Source: Planctomycetaceae bacterium (GTDB lineage: Bacteria; Planctomycetota; Planctomycetia; Pirellulales; UBA1268). From it: a DNA stretch of 58,584 bases. Where the stretch lies: contig JAJTED010000015.1 in NCBI GenBank assembly GCA_021300535.1, positions 1 to 58,584 on the forward strand, given 5' to 3'. The translations under genes and the position numbers were made by a program. Of the stretch, positions 48,581 through 56,960 are shown in pieces. The notes below the pieces were generated by a model. The model saw nothing but the letters and a program-made list of their open reading frames with translations. It made no database searches and had not been told where the DNA came from. The first letter of the stretch is position 1, and the number at the start of each line of letters is the position of its first letter.

Positions 48581-50779
48581 GTGACCCATTCAAGCCCGGC
48601 GAACCTGCTTCTCGGCCTGCGCCGCGTCTTCCTCCTGGCAGTGCTCGCTGTCGTCGCCACCGTGGTTCCCGCGGCGGAGCCCCCCCGCTCCGCACCCGCC
48701 ATTCCGGTTGCCGGCGGCGGCCCGAAGCCCGGCCCCAACGATCGGGCGATCACGCTCGCCGTCCGCAACTTCCTCGAGCGGGAGCACTATTTGAACCGCC
48801 CGATCGACGACGAGGTGGCCCGGCGCTGGTTCAAGGGCTTCCTCGAGGCCCTCGATCCGATGAAGGTCTACTTCCTGCAAAGCGACGTCGACGCGTTTCT
48901 GCAGAAGCGGGATTCCCTCGACGACCTCGTCAAGCGCGGCGACGTGTCCTTCGCCTACGAGGTGCTGGCCCGGTTCCTGCAGCGGGTCGACGCCCGCCTG
49001 CCGCTGATCGAGCGGCTGCTGCAGACGCCCCAGGACTTCACCAAGGATGAATCGATCATCATCGACCGCGACGCCACCACCTGGGCGCGGAACGAGGCCG
49101 AGGCCGAGGACCTGTGGCGGCGGCGGATCAAGTACGACCTGCTCGTTCAGAAGATGGAGAAGACACCCGAGGCGGAGGCCAAGGAGAAGCTCCTGCGCCG
49201 CTACCGGAGCTTCGCCAAGCGGATGCACCAGATGACGGCCGACGAGCTGCTCGAGACCTACCTCTCCTCGCTCACCGCGAGCCTCGATCCGCACACGAGC
49301 TTCATGTCGCCCGGCACGCTGGAGAACTTTGAGATCCAGATGCGGCTCCAGCTCGACGGCATCGGGGCCTCGCTCAAGGGGGAGGACGGCCACACGACCG
49401 TCGCCGAGGTGGTGCCCGGCGGGGCGGCCGACCGCGACGGCCGGCTGAAGGCCAAGGATCGGATCATCGGCGTGGGGCAGGGGACCGATGGCGAGGTCGA
49501 GGATGTCGTCGATCTCAACCTCAACGAGGTGGTGAAGAAAGTCCGCGGCAAGCGCGGCACCGTCGTGCGGCTGAAGGTGATCCCGGTCGGTGAGACGGCC
49601 CCCAAGATCTACGACATCGTCCGCGACAAGATCGAGCTCAAGGACGCCGAGGCCCGGGGCGAGGTGATCGAGCACGGCAAGAAGGCCGACGGCGCGGCGT
49701 ACCGGTTCGGCGTCATCAACCTGCCGAGCTTCTACATGGACATGGACGCCGCCCGACAGGGACAGGCTGAATACAAGAGCACCACGCGGGACTGCCGGCG
49801 GCTGCTCGACGATTTCCGGCAGAAAGGGGTCGACTGCGTCGTCCTCGACCTGCGGAACAACGGCGGCGGCTCGCTGCCCGAGGCGATATCGCTCACCGGG
49901 CTGTTCATCGATCGCGGCCCGGTCGTGCAGGTGAAGAAGAAGGACAAGTCGGTCGAGGTGTATGACGACACGGAGCCGGGCGTCTCCTGGTCGGGCCCGC
50001 TGGTGGTGCTCACCAACAAGTTCAGCGCCAGCGCCAGCGAGATCGTCGCCGGCGCCATTCAGGACTACGGCCGCGGCCTGCTCATCGGCGACAACGCCAC
50101 CCACGGCAAGGGCACGGTGCAGAGCCTCCTCGACCTGGGGCGGCAGCTGTTCCAGCGGTTCGACAACGCCCCCTCGCTCGGCGCGATCAAGATCACGATG
50201 CAGCAGTTCTACCGTCCGTCGGGGGCCAGCACGCAGCTCGAGGGCGTGAAGAGCGACGTCGAACTGCCGAGCATCACGACCCACCTGCCGGTCAGCGAGT
50301 CGGACCTCGACTACGCGGTCGCGTTCGACCGCCTGCCGGCGGCGGGATTCCAGGCCGCCGGCCGGGTGAGCGAGCCGATGCTGGCGGCCCTGCGGCAGCA
50401 GTCGCAGACCCGCGTCGCCGCCCACGACGAGTTCAAGAAGCTTGCCGGCGACATCGAGCGGTATGAGCGGCGCAAGAAGGAGAAGACGCTCTCGCTGGTG
50501 GAAAGCGTGTTCGCGCAGCAGTGGAACGAGGGCAAGGCGGCCGAGGCCGAGGAGAAGAAACTCGAGGAGATGGAGTCGCACAAGCGGCCCGTTGTGAAGC
50601 GCGACTTCTACTTCGACGAGGCGATGAACGTGGCCGTCGACTACCTGCGGGCACTGGCCGGGGCCGCCGGGCTGGCCGGCGCCCCACAGCAGGCCGAAGT
50701 CGTGCGGCCGGTCACGCCGACGCCGGTGCCGGCGCCGCCGCGGTTCCAGACGCCCGTGCCGGTGCCCATCCCACAGTGA
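48581..50779 (+). CDS. prc: Carboxy-terminal processing protease, Prc/Tsp type (S41)
   Basis: The 732-aa protein starts at a GTG preceded by AAGGAG 7 nt upstream. It has a signal peptide (~residues 10-32) and an N-terminal helical domain (~45-240, FLEREHYLNRPIDDEVARRW, LDPHTSFMSPG). A PDZ domain lies at ~255-345 (IGASLKGEDGHTTVAEVVPG). The S41 core carries VVLDLRNNGGGSLPEAISL and the catalytic Ser/Lys pair in KFSASASEIVAGAIQDYGRG and GDNATHGKGTVQ. A DUF3340-like C-terminal helical domain and a Pro-rich tail complete it. Prc degrades or trims periplasmic and misfolded proteins from the C-terminus. Confidence 0.95.
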   Translation: MTHSSPANLLLGLRRVFLLAVLAVVATVVPAAEPPRSAPAIPVAGGGPKPGPNDRAITLAVRNFLEREHYLNRPIDDEVARRWFKGFLEALDPMKVYFLQSDVDAFLQKRDSLDDLVKRGDVSFAYEVLARFLQRVDARLPLIERLLQTPQDFTKDESIIIDRDATTWARNEAEAEDLWRRRIKYDLLVQKMEKTPEAEAKEKLLRRYRSFAKRMHQMTADELLETYLSSLTASLDPHTSFMSPGTLENFEIQMRLQLDGIGASLKGEDGHTTVAEVVPGGAADRDGRLKAKDRIIGVGQGTDGEVEDVVDLNLNEVVKKVRGKRGTVVRLKVIPVGETAPKIYDIVRDKIELKDAEARGEVIEHGKKADGAAYRFGVINLPSFYMDMDAARQGQAEYKSTTRDCRRLLDDFRQKGVDCVVLDLRNNGGGSLPEAISLTGLFIDRGPVVQVKKKDKSVEVYDDTEPGVSWSGPLVVLTNKFSASASEIVAGAIQDYGRGLLIGDNATHGKGTVQSLLDLGRQLFQRFDNAPSLGAIKITMQQFYRPSGASTQLEGVKSDVELPSITTHLPVSESDLDYAVAFDRLPAAGFQAAGRVSEPMLAALRQQSQTRVAAHDEFKKLAGDIERYERRKKEKTLSLVESVFAQQWNEGKAAEAEEKKLEEMESHKRPVVKRDFYFDEAMNVAVDYLRALAGAAGLAGAPQQAEVVRPVTPTPVPAPPRFQTPVPVPIPQ

Positions 50780-50787
50780 CGTCCGGA

Positions 50788-50900
50788 GCGGCGGTCTCCG
50801 ACTGTCGACCCCTGTAGCGGCGGTCTCTGACAGTCGAATCCGGCCTGTGGCTCCACGACCCGCATTCGCAAGCCTGGAGGCTTGCGCCACTGGCTTCAAG
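50788..50900 (+). repeat. Dispersed repeat, family C, copy 2, with an internal duplication
   Basis: GCGGCGGTCTCCGACTGTCGA (50788-50808) is repeated at 50817-50837 with two changes. The main unit (50813-50893) then reads AATCCGGCCTGTGGCTCCAC, GCATTCGCAAGCC and TGGAGGCTTGCGCCA, matching 4429-4512 reversed. CAAGCCT/AGGCTTG is a 7-bp inverted repeat within it. It starts 9 nt after the prc stop. Confidence 0.75.
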
Positions 50901-50937
50901 GGCCAGGAAGCGAAACTCCGGAGCCACGATGACGCGG

Positions 50938-51063
50938 GCCGTCGTGCGGCGTGGCCGGCGGGGTGGTTTTCGTACCTCGTGTCCCCGGGTTTCCACCCGG
51001 GGCTTCTTGAAATGCGCGTCGCTCCCCGCAAAAAGCCCCCGGCGGGAGCCGGGGGACTCCGGG
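50938..51063. repeat. Bidirectional terminator cassette (family D), tandem copy 1
   Basis: This ~126-bp unit contains two opposite-facing terminators. On the plus strand CCCCGGGT/ACCCGGGG (50983-50990/50995-51002) is followed by CTTCTT. On the minus strand CCCCCGGC/GCCGGGGG (51055-51048/51043-51036) is followed by C and TTTTT. It lies between the convergent prc and SDR genes. Confidence 0.85.
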
Positions 51064-51116
51064 TAGCATGACTTCCCGCGTGCCATCCGGTGCGGGGGCG
51101 AGCCTAGAAATCGCCT

Positions 51117-51242
51117 GCCGTCGTGCGGCATGGCCGGTGGGGTGGTTTTCGTACCCCGTGTCCCCGGGTTTCCACCCGGGGCTTCTTGAAATGCGCGTCG
51201 TTCCCCCCAAAAAGCCCCCGGCGGGAGCCGGGGGACTCCGGG
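51117..51242. repeat. Bidirectional terminator cassette (family D), tandem copy 2
   Basis: This is nearly identical to the copy 179 bp to the left. Plus-strand stem CCCCGGGT/ACCCGGGG is at 51162-51169/51174-51181. Minus-strand stem CCCCCGGC/GCCGGGGG is at 51234-51227/51222-51215, followed by TTTTT at 51213-51209. This copy would stop transcripts from the SDR gene (stop at 51285). Confidence 0.85.
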
Positions 51243-51284
51243 ATCGACAACCTTGTCGCCTTCCATGCGGCGGTACCCTGAGGC

Positions 51285-52160
51285 TCAGTCGACGAGCGTC
51301 GTGAGCGCGGCGAGCGGGTCGGGATGGGCCAGCCGGATCGGGAGGTCGGCGAACAGTCGCGCCGGGTCCACACGCTTGTCCGCGCCGCGACTCCGCGGGG
51401 CCACCGCGTCGAATCGCGGTGCGGGGCTGCCGGTGAGCGTGGCGAGCGTGCCGTACAAGTCGCGGCGGCGGACCGGCCGGCCGTCGGAGACCACGTAGAG
51501 CGGCCCGGGGGCGGCAGCCGCGGCGACGACACGGACGACCTCCGCGGCGTCGTCCACGTGGATCAGGTTTAGCCAGCTGTCGGGATCGGCGGCGATCGGC
51601 GTTCCCGCCCGCAGGTCGGCGATCCGTGGCAGCCGACCGGGGCCGTAGAGTCCGGCGAACCGCAACGCCACGCCCGGCCCCTTCAGGTGAGCCCGGAGGA
51701 GCGCCTCCGCCTCCAGCAGCACCCGGCCCGCCTCGCGGGTCGGGTGGGCGGGCGTGTCTTCGCGCACCACGCGGCCGTCCTCGTCGCCCCACACGCCCGT
51801 CGAACTCGAGAGGATGACGCGGGGCGAGCCCGGCAGGGCGGCGAGCAGGCGGGCGAGGCCGAGGACATGGACGTCGCGGTGCGTCGTGCCGGAGGACCGG
51901 TCGAAGCCCACTCCCCAGAAGACCGTGGCCGCGTCGGGCAGCCCGGCAGCGGGAAAGTCGGGATCCGTGACGTCGGCCACGAGCGGCTCCAGGCCGAGCC
52001 GCGCGAGCTCGTCCGCCCGCTCCCGCCGACGGGTCACGGCCACGACGCGGTCACCCGTGGCCAGCCAGCGGGCGGCGACCCGCGTGCCCAGGTAGCCGCA
52101 GCCCACGACGAGCCGCGTGGCCGGTTCCGCCGCGGCGACTGTTCGGCTCGGAGCGGTCAT
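51285..52160 (-). CDS. NAD(P)-binding SDR/epimerase-like protein (YeeZ-type)
   Basis: The 291-aa protein is an extended short-chain dehydrogenase fold: LVVGCGYLGTRVAARWLATG (G-x-G-x2-G), VTRRRERADELARLG, VILSSSTGVWGDEDGRVVRE, RFAGLYGPGR and NLIHVDDAAEVV. The Ser-x-Gly of the active strand is kept, but the canonical Y-x3-K pair is not visible, as in the YeeZ/atypical SDR group. It may be a sugar-nucleotide epimerase relative with altered or no catalysis. It overlaps ruvX by 4 bp and is the last gene of the minus-strand cluster, followed by the duplicated terminator cassette. Confidence 0.85.
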   Translation of the reverse strand: MTAPSRTVAAAEPATRLVVGCGYLGTRVAARWLATGDRVVAVTRRRERADELARLGLEPLVADVTDPDFPAAGLPDAATVFWGVGFDRSSGTTHRDVHVLGLARLLAALPGSPRVILSSSTGVWGDEDGRVVREDTPAHPTREAGRVLLEAEALLRAHLKGPGVALRFAGLYGPGRLPRIADLRAGTPIAADPDSWLNLIHVDDAAEVVRVVAAAAAPGPLYVVSDGRPVRRRDLYGTLATLTGSPAPRFDAVAPRSRGADKRVDPARLFADLPIRLAHPDPLAALTTLVD

Positions 52161-52642
52161 CCGTCGAGCGGCCGGGCAGCCGACTCCGCGTCACCATGCC
52201 GCTGGGCGTCGATCCACGACGCGAGCACGACCTGGGCGGCGACGGCGTCGGCCCGGGCCTTCTTGCGGCCCCGCGAGAGGCCGACGCCCGCGAGCATGCC
52301 GGCGGCCTCGCGGGAGCTGTACCGCTCGTCGTGAAAGGCGACCGGGAGGCCGGTGATCCGGCCGAGCCAGGCCCCGAACCGCTCCACCTCGGCCGACATC
52401 GCGCTCGTGGTGCCATCGGCGTGCACCGGCAGGCCGACGACGAACCCGACGACCGCCTCGGCGGCGGCGAGGCGGCTGAAGAAGGCCGCGTCGGCCTCGT
52501 GGTCGCCGCGCGTCTCGTGGATGCACAGCGGGCTCGCCAGGATCCGCTCGGCGTCGCAGACGGCGACGCCGATGCGGCGGCGACCGTAATCGACGCCGGC
52601 GACGCGGCCCGGCGGAATCGACTGTGAGCGGGGCGTGGTCAT
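52157..52642 (-). CDS. ruvX: Putative pre-16S rRNA nuclease / Holliday junction resolvase-like YqgF
   Basis: The 161-aa RNase H-fold protein starts at ATG 52642, overlapping the upstream gene's stop by 4 bp. It shows GRVAGVDYGRRRIGVAVCD with the first catalytic Asp, FVVGLPVHADGT, the DERYSS motif, and KKARADAVAAQVVLASW with the final Asp. The family processes the 5' end of 16S rRNA. The longer frame up to 52888 is rejected because residues before MTTPRSQS are antisense to the neighbouring gene. The length is slightly above the family average of about 140. Confidence 0.93.
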   Translation of the reverse strand: MTTPRSQSIPPGRVAGVDYGRRRIGVAVCDAERILASPLCIHETRGDHEADAAFFSRLAAAEAVVGFVVGLPVHADGTTSAMSAEVERFGAWLGRITGLPVAFHDERYSSREAAGMLAGVGLSRGRKKARADAVAAQVVLASWIDAQRHGDAESAARPLDG

Positions 52643-53628
52643 TCGGCGGTCGGCGGCGCGGCGGGCAGGGCGGCGGGGAAGCGGCCGGTCGCCAGGAACT
52701 CGCGGGTCGCCCGTTGCACGGCGGCGTCGCGCATCATGGCGGCATGGTGCACGGGGAGGACGACAAAGTCGGCGGCGCCGGGGAGCCGGGTCTCCGCGAC
52801 GCGAACCACCGCATCGTCGTCGCCGGCCAGCAGCGGGCTGTAGCCGTCTGCGTCCCCCTTGCCGCCGGCCACGATTCCGAACGGGCACTCAGGCACGGCC
52901 AGCCCCGGCTCCACCCGCTGCCACTCGACGACCAGATCCCGGGCGGCGCCTTCGGCCGTCGCGGCGACGCCCCAGATTCGCGAGGCCATGCGGGCCAGGT
53001 CGGAGCCCTGATTGGGCGGACCGAGCATCACCAAGCGATGCACGCGGCCGCGGTCGGCCGGGGCGGCGATTGCCAGCCAGCGGCGGACGACGAGATTGCC
53101 GAGGCTGTGACCGACGAAACTGATCCGCTTCGCCGCCGGCAGGCCGGCCACCACGGCGGCCAGCGCCCGGCCGTGGGCGTCGATGTCGGCCTTCACGCTG
53201 GCGTAGCCGAAGGTCAGCACCGTGGCGTCGAGCGACCGCCGCAGGTGCTCGGCGAGCGGCTGCATCGAGGCCCGCCCCTCGCCCAAGCCGTGCAGGAGGA
53301 TCACCGTTTCACCGGCGACGGGCGGCACACGGCCAGACGCGGCGAGGGCCGTGAAGGCCGTGCGGCACTCGTCCGCCGTGCCGTCGCGGACGAGCCCGTC
53401 GGCCGGATCGAGGATCCGACAGGCGGTCGTGCCCGGCCGGCGCTGCAGCCGCCAGTCGTGGAGCACCGCCTCGTCCGTCCACTCGAGCGCCTCGCGCGAT
53501 CGACGGGCCGCCTCCAGCCAGGCGGCGTCGCGGCGGTGCACGGCGTCAGCCGCCGTCTCGTCGGCTCGGCCGGCTGCCGCCAGGGCCGCCATCACGAGCA
53601 CCGCCGCCGTCAGCCGACTCCCGTTCAC
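52639..53628 (-). CDS. Exported alpha/beta hydrolase (lipase/esterase-like)
   Basis: The 329-aa protein has a signal peptide (residues 1-22, MNGSRLTAAVLVMAALAAAG). The hydrolase domain starts with TVILLHGLGEGRASMQPLAE. The nucleophile elbow is intact, RISFVGHSLGNLVVRRWL (G-H-S-L-G), and VMLGPPNQGSDLARM follows as in triacylglycerol lipases. A DDDAVVRVAETRLPGAAD segment and VLPVHHAAMM carry likely catalytic Asp and His. It probably cleaves ester bonds in the periplasm. It overlaps manC upstream and ruvX downstream by 4 bp each. Confidence 0.88.
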   Translation of the reverse strand: MNGSRLTAAVLVMAALAAAGRADETAADAVHRRDAAWLEAARRSREALEWTDEAVLHDWRLQRRPGTTACRILDPADGLVRDGTADECRTAFTALAASGRVPPVAGETVILLHGLGEGRASMQPLAEHLRRSLDATVLTFGYASVKADIDAHGRALAAVVAGLPAAKRISFVGHSLGNLVVRRWLAIAAPADRGRVHRLVMLGPPNQGSDLARMASRIWGVAATAEGAARDLVVEWQRVEPGLAVPECPFGIVAGGKGDADGYSPLLAGDDDAVVRVAETRLPGAADFVVLPVHHAAMMRDAAVQRATREFLATGRFPAALPAAPPTAE

Positions 53629-54707
53629 AGATACTCCTGCCAGCCGCGTTGCTCGAGCTCCGCAACCACCTTCCGCACGGTCTCCTCACGGGTCCGGTCG
53701 GCCACGAGCGTCGCGTCCGGGGTGTGCACCACAAGCATATCCTCGAGCCCCATGGTGACGACCAGGTGGTCGCCCGCGGCGTGCACGATCGTGCGCACCG
53801 AATCGATGCCCAGGTGCCGGCCGACGATCGTGTTGCCCTCGGCGTCCACACCCCGCTGCCGGGCCACCGCGGACCAGCCGCCGAGGTCGTCCCACGTGAA
53901 CGGCGCCTCGATGACGACCACGTCGGCCGCGTGCTCGAGCACCGCGTAGTCGATCGAGATCCCCTTGATGGCGGCGAACTCACGGGCGAAGACCGCCTCG
54001 CGGTCGGGGCCGTCCCAGGCGGCGGCGATCCGCTCCAGGTGGGCGAGACAGTCGGGCTGCCGCTCGCGGAGCGCGGCGAGGATCGTGGCCGCCTTCCAGA
54101 CGAAGATCCCGGCATTCCACAGGGAGTCACCGGCGGCCAGGTATTCCGCGGCGACCTGGGCCGGCGGCTTCTCCCGGAACCGCGCAACCACGTGGGCCGG
54201 CGCGGCGCCGGGGGCGACGGCGAGCGCGGCCCCCTGCTGGATGTAACCGAAACTTTCGGCGGGATACGTCGGCCGGATGCCGAAGGTCACCAGGCGGCCC
54301 GGCGCCGCCTCGACCAGCGCCGCCGCCTGGCGGATCGCGTCCTGGAACTTCGCGGCCGGCGCGATCACGTGGTCGGAGGGCATGACCGCCATCGTGGCGT
54401 CGGGATCGTGCCGCGACACGAGCAGGGCGGCGAGCCCGATGCAGGGGGCGGTGTCCCGCTTGCAGGGCTCGCCCACGAGCCCTGACTCGGGCACCTGCGG
54501 CAGTTGGCGGCGGGCCGCGTCGAGCAGCCGCGCCGACGTCACCACCAGGACACGCTCCGGCGGCACCAGTCCCTCGAGCCGGGCGACGGTGTCTTCGAGC
54601 AGCGTGCGTTCGCCTGCCAAGGGCAGCAGTTGCTTGGGAAGCGCGGCCCGGCTGGCCGGCCAGAAACGCGTGCCCGAACCCCCCGCCATCACGATCGCAT
54701 GCAACAT
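53625..54707 (-). CDS. manC: Mannose-1-phosphate guanylyltransferase
   Basis: The 360-aa enzyme makes GDP-mannose from GTP and mannose-1-phosphate. The pyrophosphorylase signature AIVMAGGSGTRFWPASR with a PKQLL motif starts the protein. EPCKRDTAPCIGLAA, VMPSDHVI, SFGYIQQG, VARFREKPP, WNAGIFVWK and FTWDDLGGWSA all follow the GMP family. It lacks the C-terminal cupin isomerase domain of bifunctional ManC/AlgA, so it is monofunctional. AGGAG lies 8 nt before ATG 54707, which decides the start against the open frame to 54848. GDP-mannose would feed surface glycans, perhaps via the GT genes at 5914-10491. Confidence 0.94.
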   Translation of the reverse strand: MLHAIVMAGGSGTRFWPASRAALPKQLLPLAGERTLLEDTVARLEGLVPPERVLVVTSARLLDAARRQLPQVPESGLVGEPCKRDTAPCIGLAALLVSRHDPDATMAVMPSDHVIAPAAKFQDAIRQAAALVEAAPGRLVTFGIRPTYPAESFGYIQQGAALAVAPGAAPAHVVARFREKPPAQVAAEYLAAGDSLWNAGIFVWKAATILAALRERQPDCLAHLERIAAAWDGPDREAVFAREFAAIKGISIDYAVLEHAADVVVIEAPFTWDDLGGWSAVARQRGVDAEGNTIVGRHLGIDSVRTIVHAAGDHLVVTMGLEDMLVVHTPDATLVADRTREETVRKVVAELEQRGWQEYL

Positions 54708-54742
54708 CCCCCGCACTCCTTTCTGGTTCGTCAGGGCCGCGT

Positions 54743-54856
54743 TCAGATGCGGCCGCGGACCCACATCCAGAGAATGAATCCCAGCAGTGGAAATCCGCCA
54801 AAGATCACGCCGTAGGTGAAGATCGTCGTCCAGACGTGTCGCGGCCAACGTGCCAT
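54743..54856 (-). CDS. 37-aa single-span membrane peptide
   Basis: This short ORF between two operon genes starts at ATG 54856 with GAGGG 4 nt upstream. It begins MARWPRHVWTTIFTYG, followed by a hydrophobic span (GVIFGGFPLLGFILWMWV) and a basic R-G-R end, a clean positive-inside profile on both ends. It is 7 bp after the upstream membrane-protein stop and 35 bp before manC. No named family comes to mind; the ribosome-binding site, composition and tight spacing support a real small protein. Confidence 0.6.
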   Translation of the reverse strand: MARWPRHVWTTIFTYGVIFGGFPLLGFILWMWVRGRI

Positions 54857-54863
54857 CAAGCCC

Positions 54864-55655
54864 TCATTCCGAACTGCGGACCAGCAGATCGACCGGAATC
54901 TCCAGCGGTTCCTCGGCGGGCTCGGCGAGCCGCACCTCCACCCGCACGCCCCATGGGAGCACCTCGGCCGCCGTCACCGTCGCCTCGACGCCGTCGTAGT
55001 CGGTCGATACCGCGACGGCGGGCGTCGTCGCGAAGGCGGGGCAGAAGCCGACGTGTCCGTGGGCGAGTCGGGTTCCGGCCCCGACCTCGACGTTGATCCG
55101 ACCCCGGAGGCGGTCGCCGCCCTCGTGGGCGTCATACCGGGTGAACCGCTGGCGGAGACGGCCTGGCAGCCGGGCGGCGACAGGGCGGGGGCGGCGGCGG
55201 GCGGGCGCCGAACGCGTGGGCCGGCAGTGGCCTCCGGCCGGCCGCGCCGACCCCGGTCGCGGGCCGATCGCCACGGCGGCCGCCGCGATCGCGATCGCCA
55301 GTGCCGTGGCCGCGGCCTCGAGCCAGGTCGCGGTACGCGGCGGCAGGGCCACCGCCGCCACGGCCAGCACGAGCCCCGCCCGCGCGGCATGGGACGCCAG
55401 ACGGGGGCCGCCTGACCGCAGCGCCGCGTCGGCGAGCGCCACGAGTGCCGCGCCCGCAGCGGTCACCGGCAGCACGACCCCGGGGCCGACCGCGGCGTCG
55501 AAGCCCACCGCCACGCGGCGGGCCACGAGCACGAGGCCCGCCGTCAGGGCGGCCGCAGCCGCGCCGCCTCCGAGGGCGGTCGCGACCAGGGCCGCGAGGC
55601 CGTCGAGGCCGGCGGCAGCCGGCCAGCCGCCACGGCGGGTGGAGGAGGCCGTCAT
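54864..55655 (-). CDS. Membrane protein of unknown function
   Basis: The 263-aa protein has four to five Ala/Leu/Val-rich spans in residues ~15-135 and a linker rich in Arg/Pro (~135-170). The soluble C-terminal domain (~170-263) has FTRYDAHEGGDRLRGRINVE, HGHVGFCPAF, and VEVRLAEPAEEPLEIPVDLL. The C-terminal part is conserved-looking and strand-rich, but I do not recognise a family. The gene starts 7 bp after the metK stop and ends 7 bp before the 37-aa peptide gene, so it is part of the same transcript. Confidence 0.7.
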   Translation of the reverse strand: MTASSTRRGGWPAAAGLDGLAALVATALGGGAAAAALTAGLVLVARRVAVGFDAAVGPGVVLPVTAAGAALVALADAALRSGGPRLASHAARAGLVLAVAAVALPPRTATWLEAAATALAIAIAAAAVAIGPRPGSARPAGGHCRPTRSAPARRRPRPVAARLPGRLRQRFTRYDAHEGGDRLRGRINVEVGAGTRLAHGHVGFCPAFATTPAVAVSTDYDGVEATVTAAEVLPWGVRVEVRLAEPAEEPLEIPVDLLVRSSE

Positions 55656-55662
55656 GCCCGCG

Positions 55663-56838
55663 TCAGGCCATCGCGGCGGCGTTGGCCGCCTCGGCCAGAG
55701 CCGCTGCCCGGTCGGTCTGCTCCCAGCTGAAGCCGTCGCGGCCGAAGTGGCCGCCGGCCGCCGTCTTGCGGTAGATCGGCCGGCGCAGGTCGAGGTAGTC
55801 GATGATGCCGCGAGGCGTGAGCGGGAAGAACTCGCGGACCAGCTCGCACAGCCGCTGGTCCTCGACCTTGCCCGTGCCCTCGGTGTCGACGTGCACGCTC
55901 ACCGGCTCGCTGACGCCGATCGCGTAGGCGAGCTGCACCTCGCAGCGGTCGGCGAGGCCGGCCGCGACGATGTTCTTGGCGACGTGGCGGGCCATGTAGG
56001 CGGCGCTGCGGTCGACCTTGGTCGGATCCTTACCGGAGAAGGCGCCGCCCCCGTGCCGACCCCAGCCGCCGTAGGTGTCGACGATGATCTTGCGGCCGGT
56101 CAGGCCACAGTCGCCGTGCGGGCCGCCGACCACGAACCGCCCCGTGGGGTTGATGTGGTAGGTGACGGCGCTCGTGTCGAGGTCCTTCGGCAGCAGCGGC
56201 TTGACGATCTTCTCGACGATGAACTTCTTGATGTCCTCGTTCGACACGTGGGGGGCATGCTGCGTGGAGACCACGACGGTGTCGATCCGGGTCGGCTTGT
56301 TGCCCTCGTACTCCACCGTGACCTGGCTCTTGGAATCGGGCCGCAGCCAGTCGACCTCGCCCTTCTGGCGGGCCTCGGTGAGCCGGTTGAGGATCCGGTG
56401 CGAGAGCGCGATCGGCAGGGGCATCAGCTCCGGCGTCTCGTTGCATGCATAGCCGAACATCAGCCCCTGGTCGCCGGCACCGATGTCCTTGCCCTTGGCC
56501 TCGTCCTCATTGACGCCCATGGCGATGTCGCCCGACTGCTTGCCGACGGCCACGAGCACGGAGCAGGTGTCGGCGGCGATCCCCATCTCGTCGTCGGTGT
56601 AGCCCACCTCACGGATCACGTTGCGAACCACCTGTTGGTAGTCGATCGTGCCCTTGGAGGTGATCTCGCCGGCGATCACGGCCAGGCCGGTCGTGACCAT
56701 CGTCTCGCAGGCGACGCGGCTCCGCGGGTCCTGGGCGAGATACGCGTCGAGCACGCCGTCGGAGATCTGGTCCGCCAACTTGTCCGGGTGGCCCATGCTG
56801 ACCGACTCGCTCGTGAACAGATACTTTCCTTGAGACAC
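55663..56838 (-). CDS. metK: S-adenosylmethionine synthetase
   Basis: The 391-aa enzyme makes S-adenosylmethionine from methionine and ATP. Signatures are [20 protein letters not shown], the ATP-binding [15 protein letters not shown], and the loop [40 protein letters not shown] and [12 protein letters not shown] are also as expected. The length is typical. The 122-bp upstream gap shows a promoter but no SAM riboswitch that I can recognise. Confidence 0.97.
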   Translation of the reverse strand: MSQGKYLFTSESVSMGHPDKLADQISDGVLDAYLAQDPRSRVACETMVTTGLAVIAGEITSKGTIDYQQVVRNVIREVGYTDDEMGIAADTCSVLVAVGKQSGDIAMGVNEDEAKGKDIGAGDQGLMFGYACNETPELMPLPIALSHRILNRLTEARQKGEVDWLRPDSKSQVTVEYEGNKPTRIDTVVVSTQHAPHVSNEDIKKFIVEKIVKPLLPKDLDTSAVTYHINPTGRFVVGGPHGDCGLTGRKIIVDTYGGWGRHGGGAFSGKDPTKVDRSAAYMARHVAKNIVAAGLADRCEVQLAYAIGVSEPVSVHVDTEGTGKVEDQRLCELVREFFPLTPRGIIDYLDLRRPIYRKTAAGGHFGRDGFSWEQTDRAAALAEAANAAAMA

Positions 56839-56910
56839 GTTCCAGCCTCGTGCTTGCTAGGGGATTGGTGGAAGGTTCGGTGGCCTGGCGGCTCCGGACG
56901 GAAGACCAGG

Positions 56911-56939
56911 ATTATCGGGGGCGGGCCGCGGAACGGCAA
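56911..56939 (-). promoter_or_regulatory. Candidate sigma-70-like promoter of metK
   Basis: Read on the minus strand, TTGCCG (56939-56934) and GATAAT (56916-56911) are exactly 17 nt apart, matching consensus at 4 and 5 of 6 positions. Transcription from about 56904 would give a ~66-nt leader. Confidence 0.5.
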
Positions 56940-56960
56940 CCGGCCGGCCTGCGGCCCGTG

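Noticed and set aside
56839-56960. Possible SAM riboswitch upstream of metK
   Set aside because: The 122-bp gap has a promoter but no arrangement of paired elements matching SAM-I, SAM-II or SAM-IV that I can recognise.
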